From Prorocentrum cordatum (lineage: Eukaryota; Sar; Dinophyceae; Prorocentrales; Prorocentraceae): 64,000 nt of DNA. The DNA lies in assembly GCA_963575745.1 (NCBI GenBank), contig CAUYUJ010017790.1, positions 87,001-151,000 on the forward strand. Direction: 5' to 3'. Position numbers and translations under genes: made by a program. The stretch's first letter is position 1; every line of letters begins with the position of its first letter. Shown piece by piece: positions 20,977 through 31,665 of the stretch. The notes under the pieces were generated by a model. The model worked only from the letters and a program-made list of their open reading frames with translations, was not told where the DNA came from and did no database searches.

Positions 20977-20991
20977 ATATTGCTCCCCCTC
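20977..20991. repeat. Candidate LINE target-site duplication (left)
   Basis: ATATTGCTCCCCCTC, matching 29291-29305 (ATGTTGCTCCCCCTC) at 14 of 15 positions and lying at the two ends of the LINE. Confidence 0.65.
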
Positions 20992-21000
20992 TATACTATC

Positions 21001-21915
21001 CTATTCTAGTTTAGGACGCGGGGCAGTGCCAGCCACGCCTAAAAACAAAACCAACGAACCAGCTCGACGAAGGGCGTGGCCCTCGTCCTCGTCCCCCCCG
21101 GGAGGGTTCGAGTCCCCGTCCCGCACCTTCCAAAACCCGAGCTGGTCTGAGGAGACTCCGAACCTCCGAAGGACCTCCTGACGGGACCACCGCGCCACCC
21201 AGACGGGCCCCAGGGCCCTAGGCGAGGCCCGCACCCCACCAAGCACACGAGGGGCCGCCAGGGCCAGGAGGTCGCCCGAAGAAGGCCCCCGCAGGGGCCA
21301 AAGCCTCCAGCCCCCGTGCCGAAGGGCCCACGCAAGGAGAAGCCCCCTCCACGCCCTCGCCAGCTGACGCCCCGTGTGTTTGGTGGGCGGCCTGCCCCCG
21401 CACGGGCGCGCCAGCGAGGCGACGCCCCCCGCGCATGCCCCCGCGAGCGATGCAGACGAGGGCGGTGGGCCCCGAGGGGCCGGTGGCCCCGTGGGGATCG
21501 CAAACCGCGGCCGCACGCAGACGATGACCGAGGAGCTGCAGCAGCAGCGACAACTCGGGGCACTCCCGAGAGCCGCGGGCCCGGAGGCTCCGAGACTTGA
21601 AGCGGCCGCGCCCACCTGCAACGAGAGAGCAGGGCAGGGGCGGGGGAGCCAGATCCGACGGACGAAGGCGCGGCTCCTCCTCCTCCCCCGCCCCCGCCCG
21701 CGGGAGGGCCTCAGCGCCCTTGGCCGCCGAGGCGGCCAAGAGAACATCCTGCTGCGCGGCCCAGCGGGCTGCTTCCTGGACCAGGCTATCCAGGGCCACG
21801 GTGTCAGCGTGGGCCGACGCAGCCGTTGGGTGGCAGGCTGCTCCGCGGCGAGCGAATTTGTCAGCCAGACTGTCTCCCGCCCGCTCCCGCCCCGTCGCCC
21901 GCCCCGCCCACGCAT
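21001..21915 (-). CDS. LINE ORF2 C-terminal extension (fragment)
   Basis: An open frame ending TAG at 21001-21003, in a different phase from RNase H. The last residues (FLGVAGTAPRPKLE) lie 9 bp before the element end. A serine/cysteine-rich stretch (APSCRCCCSSSV) and a basic segment (ARWSRQEVLRRFG) are visible. There is no catalytic motif. It is listed because it marks the 3' boundary; as a separate protein it is unlikely. Confidence 0.4.
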   Translation of the reverse strand: MRGRGGRRGGSGRETVWLTNSLAAEQPATQRLRRPTLTPWPWIAWSRKQPAGPRSRMFSWPPRRPRALRPSRGRGRGRRRSRAFVRRIWLPRPCPALSLQVGAAASSLGASGPAALGSAPSCRCCCSSSVIVCVRPRFAIPTGPPAPRGPPPSSASLAGACAGGVASLARPCGGRPPTKHTGRQLARAWRGLLLAWALRHGGWRLWPLRGPSSGDLLALAAPRVLGGVRASPRALGPVWVARWSRQEVLRRFGVSSDQLGFWKVRDGDSNPPGGDEDEGHALRRAGSLVLFLGVAGTAPRPKLE

Positions 21916-23463
21916 CGTGCATCGCCAAGTGGCCTCTGACCTTGTGGGCCACCAGGCCCGAGTCGAAACTCAAGTGAAATCGAGCCCAGAGATGGGCCCT
22001 GGGGTTCGACAAGCAAGTCGCGAACGCCTGGGACAAAGCGCAGTCTAACGCACCCTGGCAATCTGTGAAAACTCGACGGGCTCCTGCACACATTCGCAAT
22101 CAAAGAAATAAACGGCATCCTCACCGTCTCAAGCCCGCTGAAAAGGGGGCCAGGTCCGCTGGGGCCGCTCCGAAACACCCGGCCTGGAACCTACCCAACT
22201 CATCAGTCATCGCGAGACCCCAACCAGCTCGCCGAGAGAACTCACAGGGTGGGAAGGGGGCCGAGCCATCAGTGAAAACTATGCCCCTCAAAAACCCAGA
22301 CGCTGGACGATTGGCCCACCAGGTCTGGCACGCTTCGTCGAACGAGACGACCGGGGCAGGAGGGAGGTCGAGGGGCGAGGGGAAGAGGCCACAAGCAGCG
22401 AGCTCTGACTCCATGCCCCGCTCTCGGACCTGGTCCAGGACCGACCTGACGGGCAGACTGCACATTGCCCGCCTATCGACCTCGAACGCAGGGCAATCAA
22501 TTCTGCGATGCATCAGCGTGCCAGGTGCTCCTGCGCACGCTAGACAAACATTCGAGGGGGCCAGGCCGCGGTCGCACACCCGCTGCTGTGGCCAGTGAGT
22601 CTGGCACACCAACGAGCGGAGAGAGGACTGGTGGTGGGGCGACCAACACGACGACTCTGGCCCCTCCATCAACCGCCGAAGCGGTCGCCAAAAAACAAGT
22701 CTGAGCCATGCTCGCGAGCGCTGGCGCTTGCCGAGCGAAGCTACATCGGATGCCCCCGAAGCCGCTCTCTCGGCGAGCTGGCGGACGAGGCTGGGCGAAG
22801 GCCTGAGCAAGTCTAGCTGCTCTCCTCTTTCCGTGACAACCGCCCGCGCCGACTCCGCCTTCCGCCCCAGATCAGCGAGTGAGAGCAACCATGCATGGGC
22901 AGGAGAGGTGGCGGCCCCCCATTTCGACGCGGCCGCCTGGAGGTGGCCCCGAGCAGCCACGAAACAAGCCTGAAGAATGTCGAAGGGCGGGGGCCCCTCC
23001 CAGACAGCACGCGCCCACATGTACACCACTTCGCCGTGATACAGCCTGGCTGGGTCGAGCTGGGCCCCAAGCGTTGAGCTCAGAAGGCGGAGGCCCGTTG
23101 AGGCCGTCTTCTTCCTCCGAAAGAGACTGCTCACGGCCTGGAAAGGAGCTTCCTATCAGGCGGCCCCGCGACCGCCGAGCCCCGGAGACTGGCCGCCTGG
23201 GGCCCCGAGCGGTGCACAGCACCTATCTTCGAACCAGCGTCGCGCAGTCTTCTAAGGCGCCTCGCGCGGCGGAACCCCTTGCAGATCCTAGCCCTCGCCA
23301 TCGGGGCCCTACGCCTGCCAGCCGTCGCCGCGTCCGCGCCCAGGTCACGCGCAACCCCCCGGCGCCTGAACCCCAGGGCCCCCCATTCGACGGACCAACG
23401 GTCGGCGGCAGACTGGCAGGATCCGAGAACAAAAACTCCTGCTGCCCTGAAGCACGAGGCCAA
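21800..23463 (-). pseudogene. LINE ORF2 post-RT region and RNase H, frameshifted
   Basis: After the repeat interruption the minus strand resumes with the basic segment that follows the RT thumb in related LINEs (RDLGADAATAGRRRAPMAR), then a Leu/Ala/Trp-rich region at 23134-22121. RNase H starts with IVFTDGSAPFPPCEFSRRAG (first Asp). It continues in two other phases with VFTDCQGALDCALSQAF (second Asp), VAHKVRGHLAMHDAW and the terminal SLADKFARRGAACHP. A Cys/His cluster (CLACAGAPGTLMHRRIDCP) precedes RNase H. At least three frame changes are needed. Confidence 0.75.
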
Positions 23464-23475
23464 GGCCAGAATTAT

Positions 23476-23637
23476 CCCGGCAAAGCAACCTAACAGCGAT
23501 GTGTAGAAGCATATCTGAAAGCATTCCCCTTAAGATTCAGATGAAAATCCAGTTGTCCCGGCAAAGCAACCTAACAGCGATGTGTAGAAGCATATCTGAA
23601 AGCATTCCCCTTAAGATTCAGATGAAAATCCAGTTGT
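23476..23637. repeat. Tandem duplication of an 81-bp unit
   Basis: The block beginning CCCGGCAAAGCAACCTAACA occurs at 23476 and again at 23557, with the second copy practically identical. It sits at the left boundary of the low-complexity insert inside the LINE. Confidence 0.95.
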
Positions 23638-23714
23638 CGAATTCTGCTGTTCTCGCAGTCGTAGTCGCATTCGCGATGACAGTCGCAGCGGCAACGGCAG
23701 TCGCAGTCACAGCC

Positions 23715-24530
23715 TCAGCCTCAGCCTGCCTCCTCCTCCTCCTCCTCCTCTTTCTCCTGCTCCTTCCTCCTCCTCCTCCTCCTCCTCCTCTTCCTCCTGC
23801 TCGTCCTCGTTCTCGTCCTCGTTCTCGTCCTCCTCGTCTTGCTCGTCCTCCTCCTCCTGGTGCTCTCTCCTCCTCCTCCTCCTCCTCCTCCTCCTCCTCC
23901 TCCTGGTGGTCCTCGTTCTCCTCCTCCTGGTGCTCTCCTCCTCGTCCCCTCCTCCTCCTCCTCCTCGTCCTCCTCCTCCTCTTCCTCCTCCTCCTCCTCC
24001 TCCTCCTCCTCCTCCTCCTCCTCCTCCTCCTCCTCCTGGTAGTCCCCCCCTCCCCTCCTCCTCCTCCTCCTCCTCCTCCTCCTCTTCCTGGTCGTCCTCG
24101 TTCTCGTCCTCCTCGTCTTGCTCGTCCTCCTCCTCCTGGTGCTCCTCCTCCTCCTCCTCCTCCTCCTCCTCCTCCTCCTCCTCCTCCTCCTCCTCCTCCT
24201 CCTCCTCCTCCTCCTCCTCCACTCCTCCTCCTCCTCCTCCTCCTCCTCCTCCTCCTCCTCCTCCTCCTCCTCCTCCTCCTCCTCCTCCTCCTCCTCCTCC
24301 TCCTCCTCCTCCTCCTCCTCCTCCTCCTCCTCCTCCTCCTCCTCCTCCTCCTGGTCTCCTCCTCCTCCTCCTCCTCCTTCCTGTCGTCCCTCCTCCTCCT
24401 CCTGCTCGTCCTCCTCCTCCTCCTGCTCGTCCTTCTTCTCCTGCTCCTCCTGCTCCTCGTCCTGCTCCTGCTCGTCCTCGTCCTCCTGGTCTTGCTCGTC
24501 CTCCTCCTCGTCGTGCTCTTGCCCCTGCTG
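23715..24530. repeat. CCT array with CTGGTGCTC spacers
   Basis: About 800 bp of CCT triplets, partly interrupted by TGGTGCTC and CGT. Every reading frame is open on both strands as Pro, Ser, Leu, Glu, Gly or Arg runs. Confidence 0.95.
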
Positions 24531-24532
24531 AA

Positions 24533-25035
24533 AATGTGGCCCAGGAATGGGAGTTCTGGGAAGTCGAAGAGCACGAAGTTGCCTACAGTTGGCTACGGGC
24601 ATTCAAAATGTGGCCCGGGAATGGAGTTCTGGGAACTCGAAGAGCACGAAGTGGCCTACAGTTGGCTCCGGGCATTCAAAATGTGGCCCGGGAATGGAGT
24701 TCTGGGAACTCGAAGAGCACGAAGTGGCCTACAGTTGGCTCCGGGCATCCAAAATGTGGCCCGGGAATGGAGTTCTGGGAACTCGAAGAGCACGAAGTGT
24801 GTGACTGTTGCATCCGGCCCTCCAGAATGTGGCCCGGGAATGGCGTTCTGGGAACTCGAAGAGCACGAAGTGTATGACTGTTGCATCCGGTTATTCTAAA
24901 GGTGGCCCGGGAATGGCGTTCTGGGATCTCGAAGAGCACGAAGTGTGTGACTGTTGCATCCGGTTATTCAGAATGAGCCTGGGAATGGAGTTCTGGGAAC
25001 TCGAAGAGCACGAAGTGTGTGACTGTTGGTGAAAA
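24533..25035. repeat. 73-bp tandem repeat, about 7 copies
   Basis: CCCGGGAATGG recurs at 24614, 24687, 24760, 24833 and 24906, with variants at about 24541 and 24978, so the spacing is 73 bp. Each unit carries GTTCTGGGAACTCGAAGAGC. The copies fall into two sub-types, ending either in GGCCTACAGTTGGCTCCGGG or in GTGTGACTGTTGCATCCGG. 73 is not a multiple of 3, so successive copies are read in rotating frames, and all three plus frames stay open. Confidence 0.95.
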
Positions 25036-25059
25036 ACGAAGTGGACTCAACCCGCCCGG

Positions 25060-26068
25060 CAACTCTCAACACCTGCCCGGACCCCCCTGTGGAGTGATCT
25101 GTGAGCTTTTTTAAGCCCATTAGAAACCTATCAGTCTTCGCTGTTAGGTAAAAAACCTGCGGCGAGCTCACGGCCCACCGCGCCCAGCTGCTCCGCCACG
25201 CGCCTCGCCGCCCCGACGCACTCAGCCGACGCATCGCCCACCGCGTTGCGCGCCACAACCAGCGGGTGATCACGACCGAGGCCGACGAACACGCGGTAGA
25301 GCATGACCTTGATCATGGCGGTCGCCAGCCAGACTGCAGCCCGCCAGGGCCGTCCCGCCGTTCACCGTGACAACCGCGCTGCAGCAATCCCGGAAGGAGA
25401 TCGCACGCGGCCCGCTGCACAGGGCGCACGTCGCTCGCAGCGCGCGCATGCTGGAGCCGACCTCCTGGGCCACATTGCCCAGAATGGAGCGCGACGCGAA
25501 CTCGCACGCCTTCTTCAAGTCCGTGAAAAGAGAGCCTGGCTCCATACCGAGCTCGTGGGCGCGGTAGCCCAGCATGTCATGCCCCCAGCCAACGCGGTCG
25601 CACGACTTGCCTGGCCAAGTCCGCCCTCAAGCAGCTCCGCACGCGCGGCAGGCTGGCGATCAGCGCGATCGGCCCGAGGCCTCCACCATCCTTCCCGACG
25701 AAGACGATCAGCGTAGGCCAGGGGGCGGACCACGAGGGCGCACGCCCCCACAGATCAATCAAGTCGAGGATGCGCACCAGGAGCTCGTCGGGCAACAAGA
25801 GACATGGTCGCGGGTTGACGCAGTCGCTGCCCAATCCCGCGCGGTGGGCGAAGCGGCCCAGCACCCGCTTGAAGCTGGCAGGGCTGGCCCGCGGGAGCTC
25901 CTCCTGCCCCGCCGCTGCGAGCGCATCGGCTCCGAGCGGCGCCTTGCCCGTCTGCCATTTACCCCGCCACCCGGCGAGCAGCGCCTCCACGGCGGCGCCC
26001 CCCTCCAGCGGAAACCCGCCGGGGTCGGAGGGCCCCTCGGGCCCAGTCTTGCCAGCGGTGCCAGGCAG

Positions 26069-26117
<49 letters not shown>

Positions 26118-26300
26118 GCCGACCACGTCAGCGCGCTCGCGAAGGCGGTCATCCGCATCAGCCAGGCTGGCCCCGCCTGCGAACAGCGCCGCTCCGAGCG
26201 CAGGCAGCGCGAAGCTGCAGTCGGCCAGATCACTGGGCCCGAGACGGCCGTCTGCCTCGCGGCCGAAGGCAGCGTAGAGGTCGCGCACCTGGCCGCGGAG
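25060..26300 (-). pseudogene. LINE ORF2 reverse transcriptase, frameshifted
   Basis: RT motifs appear in order on the minus strand in three phases. The entry region is LLPDELLVRILDLIDLWG and GKDGGGLGPIALIASLPRVR (25800-25640). Motif A is SLFTDLKKACEFASRSILGN near 25520, with AISFRDCCSAVVTVNGGTA downstream. Motif C is replaced by NAVGDASAECVGAARRVAEQ near 25230, where related LINEs have YVDD; the first catalytic Asp is Gly. A run of about 15 CAG codons (poly-Gln) lies upstream at 26115-26070, before AAWHRWQDWARG. After VGRELAAGFLPNSEDRF homology ends and repeats begin. Non-functional. Confidence 0.8.
26070..26115. repeat. CTG/CAG trinucleotide run inside the LINE
   Basis: About 15 uninterrupted TGC triplets, encoding poly-Gln in the minus-strand LINE frame. 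Confidence 0.95.
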
Positions 26301-26849
26301 CCCCTCAGGCCACGCCCGCAGCTGCTCCTCGGCGCCCGCCGCCCCCGAGTCCCCCCCCCCCCACCAGCGTGAGGAGAGGCGCTGGTCTCTCGGGCTGCCT
26401 GCCGCGGCGCTGGCCGTTCTAGCCCCGACGAACCCTCGGGGAGGCCCTGCGCGCAGGACGGATCAGCGCTGCCCGAGGAGCACGCTTCACCTACCAAGCC
26501 TTCCACTCGAGGCAGCTCCTGGGAACGCCGTGTGCGCGCGCGTTTCCCCCGAGCCCGATAGAGCTGGGACCCGCGACCAGGTCCAGGCTGCAGCCGCGCA
26601 TGGGGAGCGCCACCAGCTCCGCGCCCTCGCAGGAGGGGCCGCCCACCAGGCGGCATCGCAACCTCGAAGGCGTCCTGGCCATGCGGGGAGGCGGCGCTCG
26701 AACCGCGGACGGCATAGGCCACCCGCCCGTCGGCGGCACTGGCGGTAAGCCGGGCGCTGCGGGAGGCGTCGACCACCCGCGCGTCCGCGGCCGCCCGCTT
26801 GCACCCTATGCCGCCATCCCTGCTGTGGCCGAAGCCCGCGTGGCCATTC

Positions 26850-27844
26850 CAGAGCGACCTCGCCCTGCCCAGCACCGCGGCCAGCGATCGCCAGGCCCTC
26901 GCAGCCTCAGACTGGCCTGGCAGCTGCCGCCGCTTGACCAGCACACCCAGCGCGCTGGCGCGAAGGCCCATGCCGTCGGCCCTGCCGCGGCGCTCCGCGT
27001 CTGCTGGCCCATGGAGGTCGAACTGGCAGCAAAGCTCATCCTCCATGTTCCTGAGCCACTCTTGCCATGCCCCTTTTCGAGGCTCAAGCTCGTTGCCCCC
27101 CCCTCTGCCCAGCTCCAGTCGTGGACGAGAGGCTCGGGGAGGCGCCCCACATGCCTCGCCGTCGGGACCCCCCCCCACTTCAGACGGACTTGGACGGACA
27201 GGTTCAATGAGAAGCCCGAGACGCACAGCTCGATCGGCGAGCGAGGGGCCGAGGGCGCCCCCGCGCGCGCCAGCACCTGGCGCGCGCAAGAGGCGAGCCC
27301 TCGCGACGCCACGAAAAAAAGCCCAGCTCCCTCTGAGCCCCCGCGCTGGGACGGCAGGTCGCGCTGCCCGCCGCGACCGCCGAGGCGCCGAGAAGCTGCA
27401 CCCAGTGGCGATCCCTCCATCGCTTGCAGGCATGCCCCAGTCGCCGCCGATCACCCACGGCGAGCGCAGCTCCGCCAGCCAGCGGCCCAAGCTGTGCAGG
27501 AGCGCGATGTTATTGCCCCCGAAGCCGAGCCCGTCGAACAGGTAGACGGAGAAAAGCCAGATCCCGCCTGGCACTACCGCCTGGGCCATGAGGCCCGCGA
27601 CCCTGCCTGCCCACAGCTTGGCCAGCCCGCCCAGGCCTTCATACCCGTAGGTGGCGGCAGTGATGTGTTTGGCCGCACGCGCCACGATCCCCGAGGACGC
27701 GGCCAGCTTGCGCTCGCCCTTGACGCGGCACGGCGTCACCGCAGCGCGGTAGCCCTGGAGCGCCAACCAGCTGGACACGCTGCGCGACTCATCGCCGTCA
27801 CGCTTGCGCGTCTCCTGACCAGGCCAGAAGCGGGGCTGCGCCAT
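26850..27844 (-). pseudogene. LINE ORF2 apurinic-type endonuclease, frameshifted
   Basis: From 27844 leftward the frame shows an endonuclease/exonuclease/phosphatase fold start (SWLALQGYRAAVTPCRVKG, SSGIVARAAKHITAATYG), then GGIWLFSVYLFDGLG, GGNNIALLHSLGRWLAEL and RSPWVIGGDWGMPAS. Related enzymes have GDWN at the last motif; here Asn is Gly. The domain then changes phase and continues as GLFFVASRGLASCARQV and APRSPIELCVSGFSLNLSVQ (about 27350-27200). The continuous open frame to 25577 is partly out of phase in the middle. Its role would be target-site nicking. Confidence 0.75.
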
Positions 27845-27989
27845 GACACTGGTCGTGCGCCCCGCCAGCCTCCAGTCGACGACCGCCTGGAACGAGTTGC
27901 GGGCCGTGCTGCTCGCCCACGCGTTGCCGCTGGCTGAGCAGACTCGCCGGGCTGTCTCGCTCGACGATGCCTGGCGGCCGTTAAAGCCG

Positions 27990-29061
27990 CCGCTGCTTCC
28001 GAATGGCCGACTTGACCTTGGAGCCCTTGAGCTTTGTCCTCCAGGGCCCTCTTGGCCGCGGCGCGGCGCCTTTCGGGATCGGCGTCCACGCCGCAGGCTG
28101 CGGCCTGCCCTGCGAGCTCGATGGGGCGAAGCTGGGGTTCCTCGTCGAGCCCCATCTCCTGGTCGCTTGCTGTGGAGTCCGCAGCAAGAGGGTCGCCATC
28201 ATCAGAAGCTGCAGGAGCCGCAGCAGCGCCGTCGGCGCCTGCGCTCGCCTGCTCCTGCAGCAGCGCGACGAGCTTCCCGAGGTTGCCCTGCTCCTTCTGG
28301 GCGGCGAGCCACTCGGCGAACCCATCGCCAGCTGCCTGACACTGCTGGGAGAGCGCCAGGCTGAGCGCCGCGCCGCCGCCGTACTGATTCTGGAAGGTTG
28401 TCTTGGCCTCGCACCCCAAGGCCTGGACCGATAGATTTGCCTCCACTGAGGCTGCTTCCAAGGCAGCAACCTCCTCGTCGAGCTTCTCCTTGGCCTTGGC
28501 CACCACCGCCTTCTTGGCTTCCAACGTCGCGTCGGCCTTGGCCTTGGCCTTGGCCGCCCTGGCGCGTTGCAGCCGCTGGGTGACGGACGCCTGCACGGCC
28601 TCGGGTGACTTGGTCTTGAGCAGCAGCTCTTGCAGCTCGGGGACCTTGGCCTCGAAGAGCTTCATATATTCCTCGCTGGTGACCCCCTTGGCGCAGCTGC
28701 GCCAGTGGCTGGTGCGAGCCTGTAAGTCCTTGGCAGGGTCGGCGACGATGCGCGTGTCGACCTCCTTCTCAGCCTCTGCGGCGCCCCCGCGGGCGAGCTG
28801 CCCAAGTGCCTTAGCCACCTGCGCCTGGACCAGCGTGGCCATGTCCTTGGGCTGGCTCCACGCGCCGCGCGGCCCCCCTGGCGCCGCCGCGCCGCCAGCC
28901 ACCGCCTTCTCATGCGCTGCCTTGGCTGCCTTGCACACAGCCGCTGGCACTTGAGCCCCGCGGGCGCAGCGGATGCGCGAGGCCCAATTCTCCGTGCGGC
29001 TGCACTTCCCGCAAGACCAGCGCGGCCCCTTGGGCCCGAGCAGAACATCCTTACCCTGCAT
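27990..29061 (-). CDS. LINE ORF1-like protein, zinc finger plus helical region
   Basis: A minus-strand frame from ATG at 29061, open to 27736; the last part probably runs past the real end. Residues 13-36 resemble a RanBP2-type zinc finger (RWSCGKCSRTENWASRIRC), but the fourth cysteine is missing (CARGAQVP). The rest is Ala/Lys/Glu/Gln-rich and should form long helices or coiled coils (RAAKAKAKADATLEAKKAVV, KAKEKLDEEVAALEAASVEA), then an acidic patch (SDDGDPLAADSTASDQEMGL). Such proteins are common as the first reading frame of dinoflagellate LINEs. RNA binding is inferred. It starts 187 bp downstream of the DinoSL relic. Confidence 0.7.
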
Positions 29062-29247
29062 ATGGCCACGCAGAGGAGCGAGGGATGAGGTCCCTCAGCC
29101 TGAGTGTGCGAGTGGGCGACCCTGGCCTGGCAGCCACCTGTGGGCCCCTGAAAGAAGAAGGCAACTGAGCAAAGGTGGGCGAGGCAAAGCCGCTGACCTA
29201 CCCACCAGTTCGCCAGCTCACTGTAAGCCACCTCGGAGAATGGACTA

Positions 29248-29284
29248 CTTGAGCCAAAATGGCTTGAGCCAAAATGGCTACGGA
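29248..29284 (-). other. Double DinoSL relic (complete spliced leader plus truncated second copy)
   Basis: On the minus strand from 29284 the sequence is T, then CCGTAGCC...GGCTCAAG (a complete 22-nt dinoflagellate spliced leader, 29284-29263). It is followed without a gap by CCATTTTGGCTCAAG (29262-29248), the leader lacking its first six bases. This arrangement is the known mark of a retroposed, trans-spliced transcript spliced again after re-expression. It forms the 5' end of the LINE. Confidence 0.95.
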
Positions 29285-29290
29285 CATGTT

Positions 29291-29305
29291 ATGTTGCTCC
29301 CCCTC
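29291..29305. repeat. Candidate LINE target-site duplication (right)
   Basis: ATGTTGCTCCCCCTC, matching 20977-20991 at 14 of 15 positions. Six extra bases (29285-29290) separate it from the DinoSL relic. It grades into a CCT array, so some caution is needed. Confidence 0.65.
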
Positions 29306-29527
29306 CTCCTCCTTCTCCTCCTCCTCCTCCTCCTCCTCCTCCTCCTCCTCCTCCTCCTCCCCCTCCCACTCACCCTCCTCGTCCTCCTCCTCCTCCTCGT
29401 CCTCTTCCTCCTCCTCCTCCTCCTCCTCATCCTCATCCGCATCCTCATCCTCATCCACATGTTCCTTCTCCTTCTCCTCCTCCTCTTCCTCCTCCTCACC
29501 AACACCAACACCACCACCACCACCACC

Positions 29528-29609
<82 letters not shown>

Positions 29610-29944
29610 GCATCATCATCATCATCGTCTTCCTCCTCCTTGTCTCATCATGATCATGACCATTTGCAGCATCATGTTCATCATCGTCATTACCACCATC
29701 TTCTCCAGCATCGCCATCGTCATCAGAGCCATCATCATCAGCATCAGTATCATCATTATCATCGTCATCCCCGTCGCCACCACCTGCGCCACCATCAGCA
29801 TCATCATCACAACCATCAACAACAAGAAACAACAACAGCAACAACCTCAGCAGCAGCATCATCCTACTCAGCATCATCATCGGCAGCATCACCACCATCA
29901 GCATCGGCATCATCAGCAGCAGCATCATCGTCATTATCACCACC

Positions 29945-29978
<34 letters not shown>

Positions 29979-30201
29979 CCATCATCGTCATCATCATCAG
30001 CATCATCAGCATCATCATCACCATCAGTCGCATCATCGTCATCGTCATCATCATCGGAATCGGCATCATCACCATCACCATCATCATCAGCATCACCATG
30101 TGCATCAGCATCATCGTCATCAGCATCAGCATCAGCATCATCATCATCAGCATCATCAGCATCATCATCATCATCATCATCATCATCAGCATCAGCATCA
30201 G

Positions 30202-30259
<58 letters not shown>

Positions 30260-31665
30260 GCCATCACCACTATAAGCGCCACCATCAGCATCATCATCAC
30301 CATCATCAGCAGCAGCATCATCATCGCAATCATCATCAGCAGCATCAGCAGCAGCTGCATCATCATACTCATCAGCATCATCATCATCAGCATCATCATC
30401 ACCATAAGAACAATCGTCACCATCAGCAACATCATCACCAACATCCGCATCCGCATCAGCATCATCACCATCAGCACCATCATCATCTGCATCGTCACCA
30501 TCACCAGCATCAGCAACATATTATCATCATCGTCATCATCATGATCCTCATCACCATAATCGTCATCAGCATCAGCATCATCGTCAGCATCATCGTCACC
30601 ACCATCATCATCATGATCAGCCTCATCAGCATCGTCATCGTCATCGACATCGTCATCGGCATCATCATCAGCAGCACCATCAGCATGAGCATCATCATCA
30701 GCATCAGCATCAGCAGCAGCAAAATCATCAACAGCTGCATCATTACCATCAGCGTCATAAGAACATCAGTAGCAGCATCATCATCATCGGAAGCATGCTC
30801 AACATCATCATCAGCATATCATCGTCGTCATCATAATCAGCATCATCCACATCATCATGATCATCAACATCAGCATCAGCATCAGCATCGTCATCGTCAT
30901 AATCATCATCAGCGTGAGCATAAACATCATCACCTTGCGCATCGTCATCATCTGTCTCATCATCATCACCATCAGCATTACCATCACCATCAGTATCATC
31001 ACCAACAGCATCAGCATCACCACCATCATTATCATAATCGTCATCGGCATCGTCGTCATCAGCATCAGCAGCATCAGCATCGTCATCATAAGCATCATAA
31101 TCCCAAGCAGCATCAGCATCATCACAATCGTCATCAATATCATCAACAACATACTGAATGTCGCCGTCATCAGCGGCAGCAGCATCATCCCTCTCTTCCT
31201 CTTCCTCCTCCTCCTCCTCCTCCTCCTCCTCCTCCTCCTCCTCACCCCTCCTCCTCCTCCTCCTCCTCCTCCTCCTCCTCCTCCTGCTCCTCCTCCTCCT
31301 CCTCTTTCTTCTTCTCCTCCTTCTCCTCCTCCTCCTCCTCCGCGTGCTCCTCCTCCTCCTCCTCCTTCTCCTCCTTCTCCTCCTCCTCATCCTCCTCCTC
31401 CTCCTCTTCCTCCCTCCTCCTCCTCCTCCTCCGCCTCCTCCTGCTGCTCCGCCTCCTCTTCCTCCTTCTCCTCCTCCTCCCTTCCTCCTCGTCCTCTCCT
31501 CCGCCTCCTCCTGCTGCTCCGCCTCCTCCTCCTTTCCTCCTCCTCCTCCTCCTTTTCCTCCTCCTTCTCCTCGTCCGCCCCCTCCCCAAAACTAAAATCT
31601 CATCATGCGTGTTCCCCTCCTCCTCCTCCTCCTCCTCCTCCTCCTCCTCCTCCTCCTCCTCCTCC
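29303..31665. repeat. CCT - ATC - CCT sandwich array
   Basis: CCT triplets (29303-29500), a short CAC run, ATC/CAG/CAT triplets (29540-31185), then CCT triplets again (31195-31590 and 31611-31665). A short non-repeat gap lies at 31590-31610. Long frames across it (up to 814 codons) are His, Ile, Ser, Met or Asp repeats. Confidence 0.93.

Larger units (their letters stand above)
20992..29290 (-). mobile_element. DinoSL-tagged LINE with endonuclease, RT and RNase H, interrupted by satellite DNA
   Basis: A minus-strand non-LTR retrotransposon. From 5' (right) to 3' (left) it has: a DinoSL relic (29284-29248), a leader, an ORF1 with a RanBP2-like zinc finger and Lys/Ala-rich helices (29061-), an apurinic-type endonuclease, RT, a spacer of tandem repeats (about 23476-25060), the post-RT region, RNase H and a C-terminal extension ending at a stop at 21001-21003. 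A candidate 15-bp target duplication brackets the element. No poly-A tail is present. Domains are preserved in order but are split over all three frames, so this copy is dead. Confidence 0.85.

Noticed and set aside
21095-21125. tRNA-like T-arm (GGTTCGAGTCCCCGTCCCGC) near the LINE 3' end
   Set aside because: The stem does not pair beyond three bases and no D-arm or anticodon arm can be placed upstream.
25574-26422. Plus-strand 282-codon frame over the LINE
   Set aside because: Antisense shadow of GC-rich LINE coding sequence, including the poly-Leu read from the CTG run.
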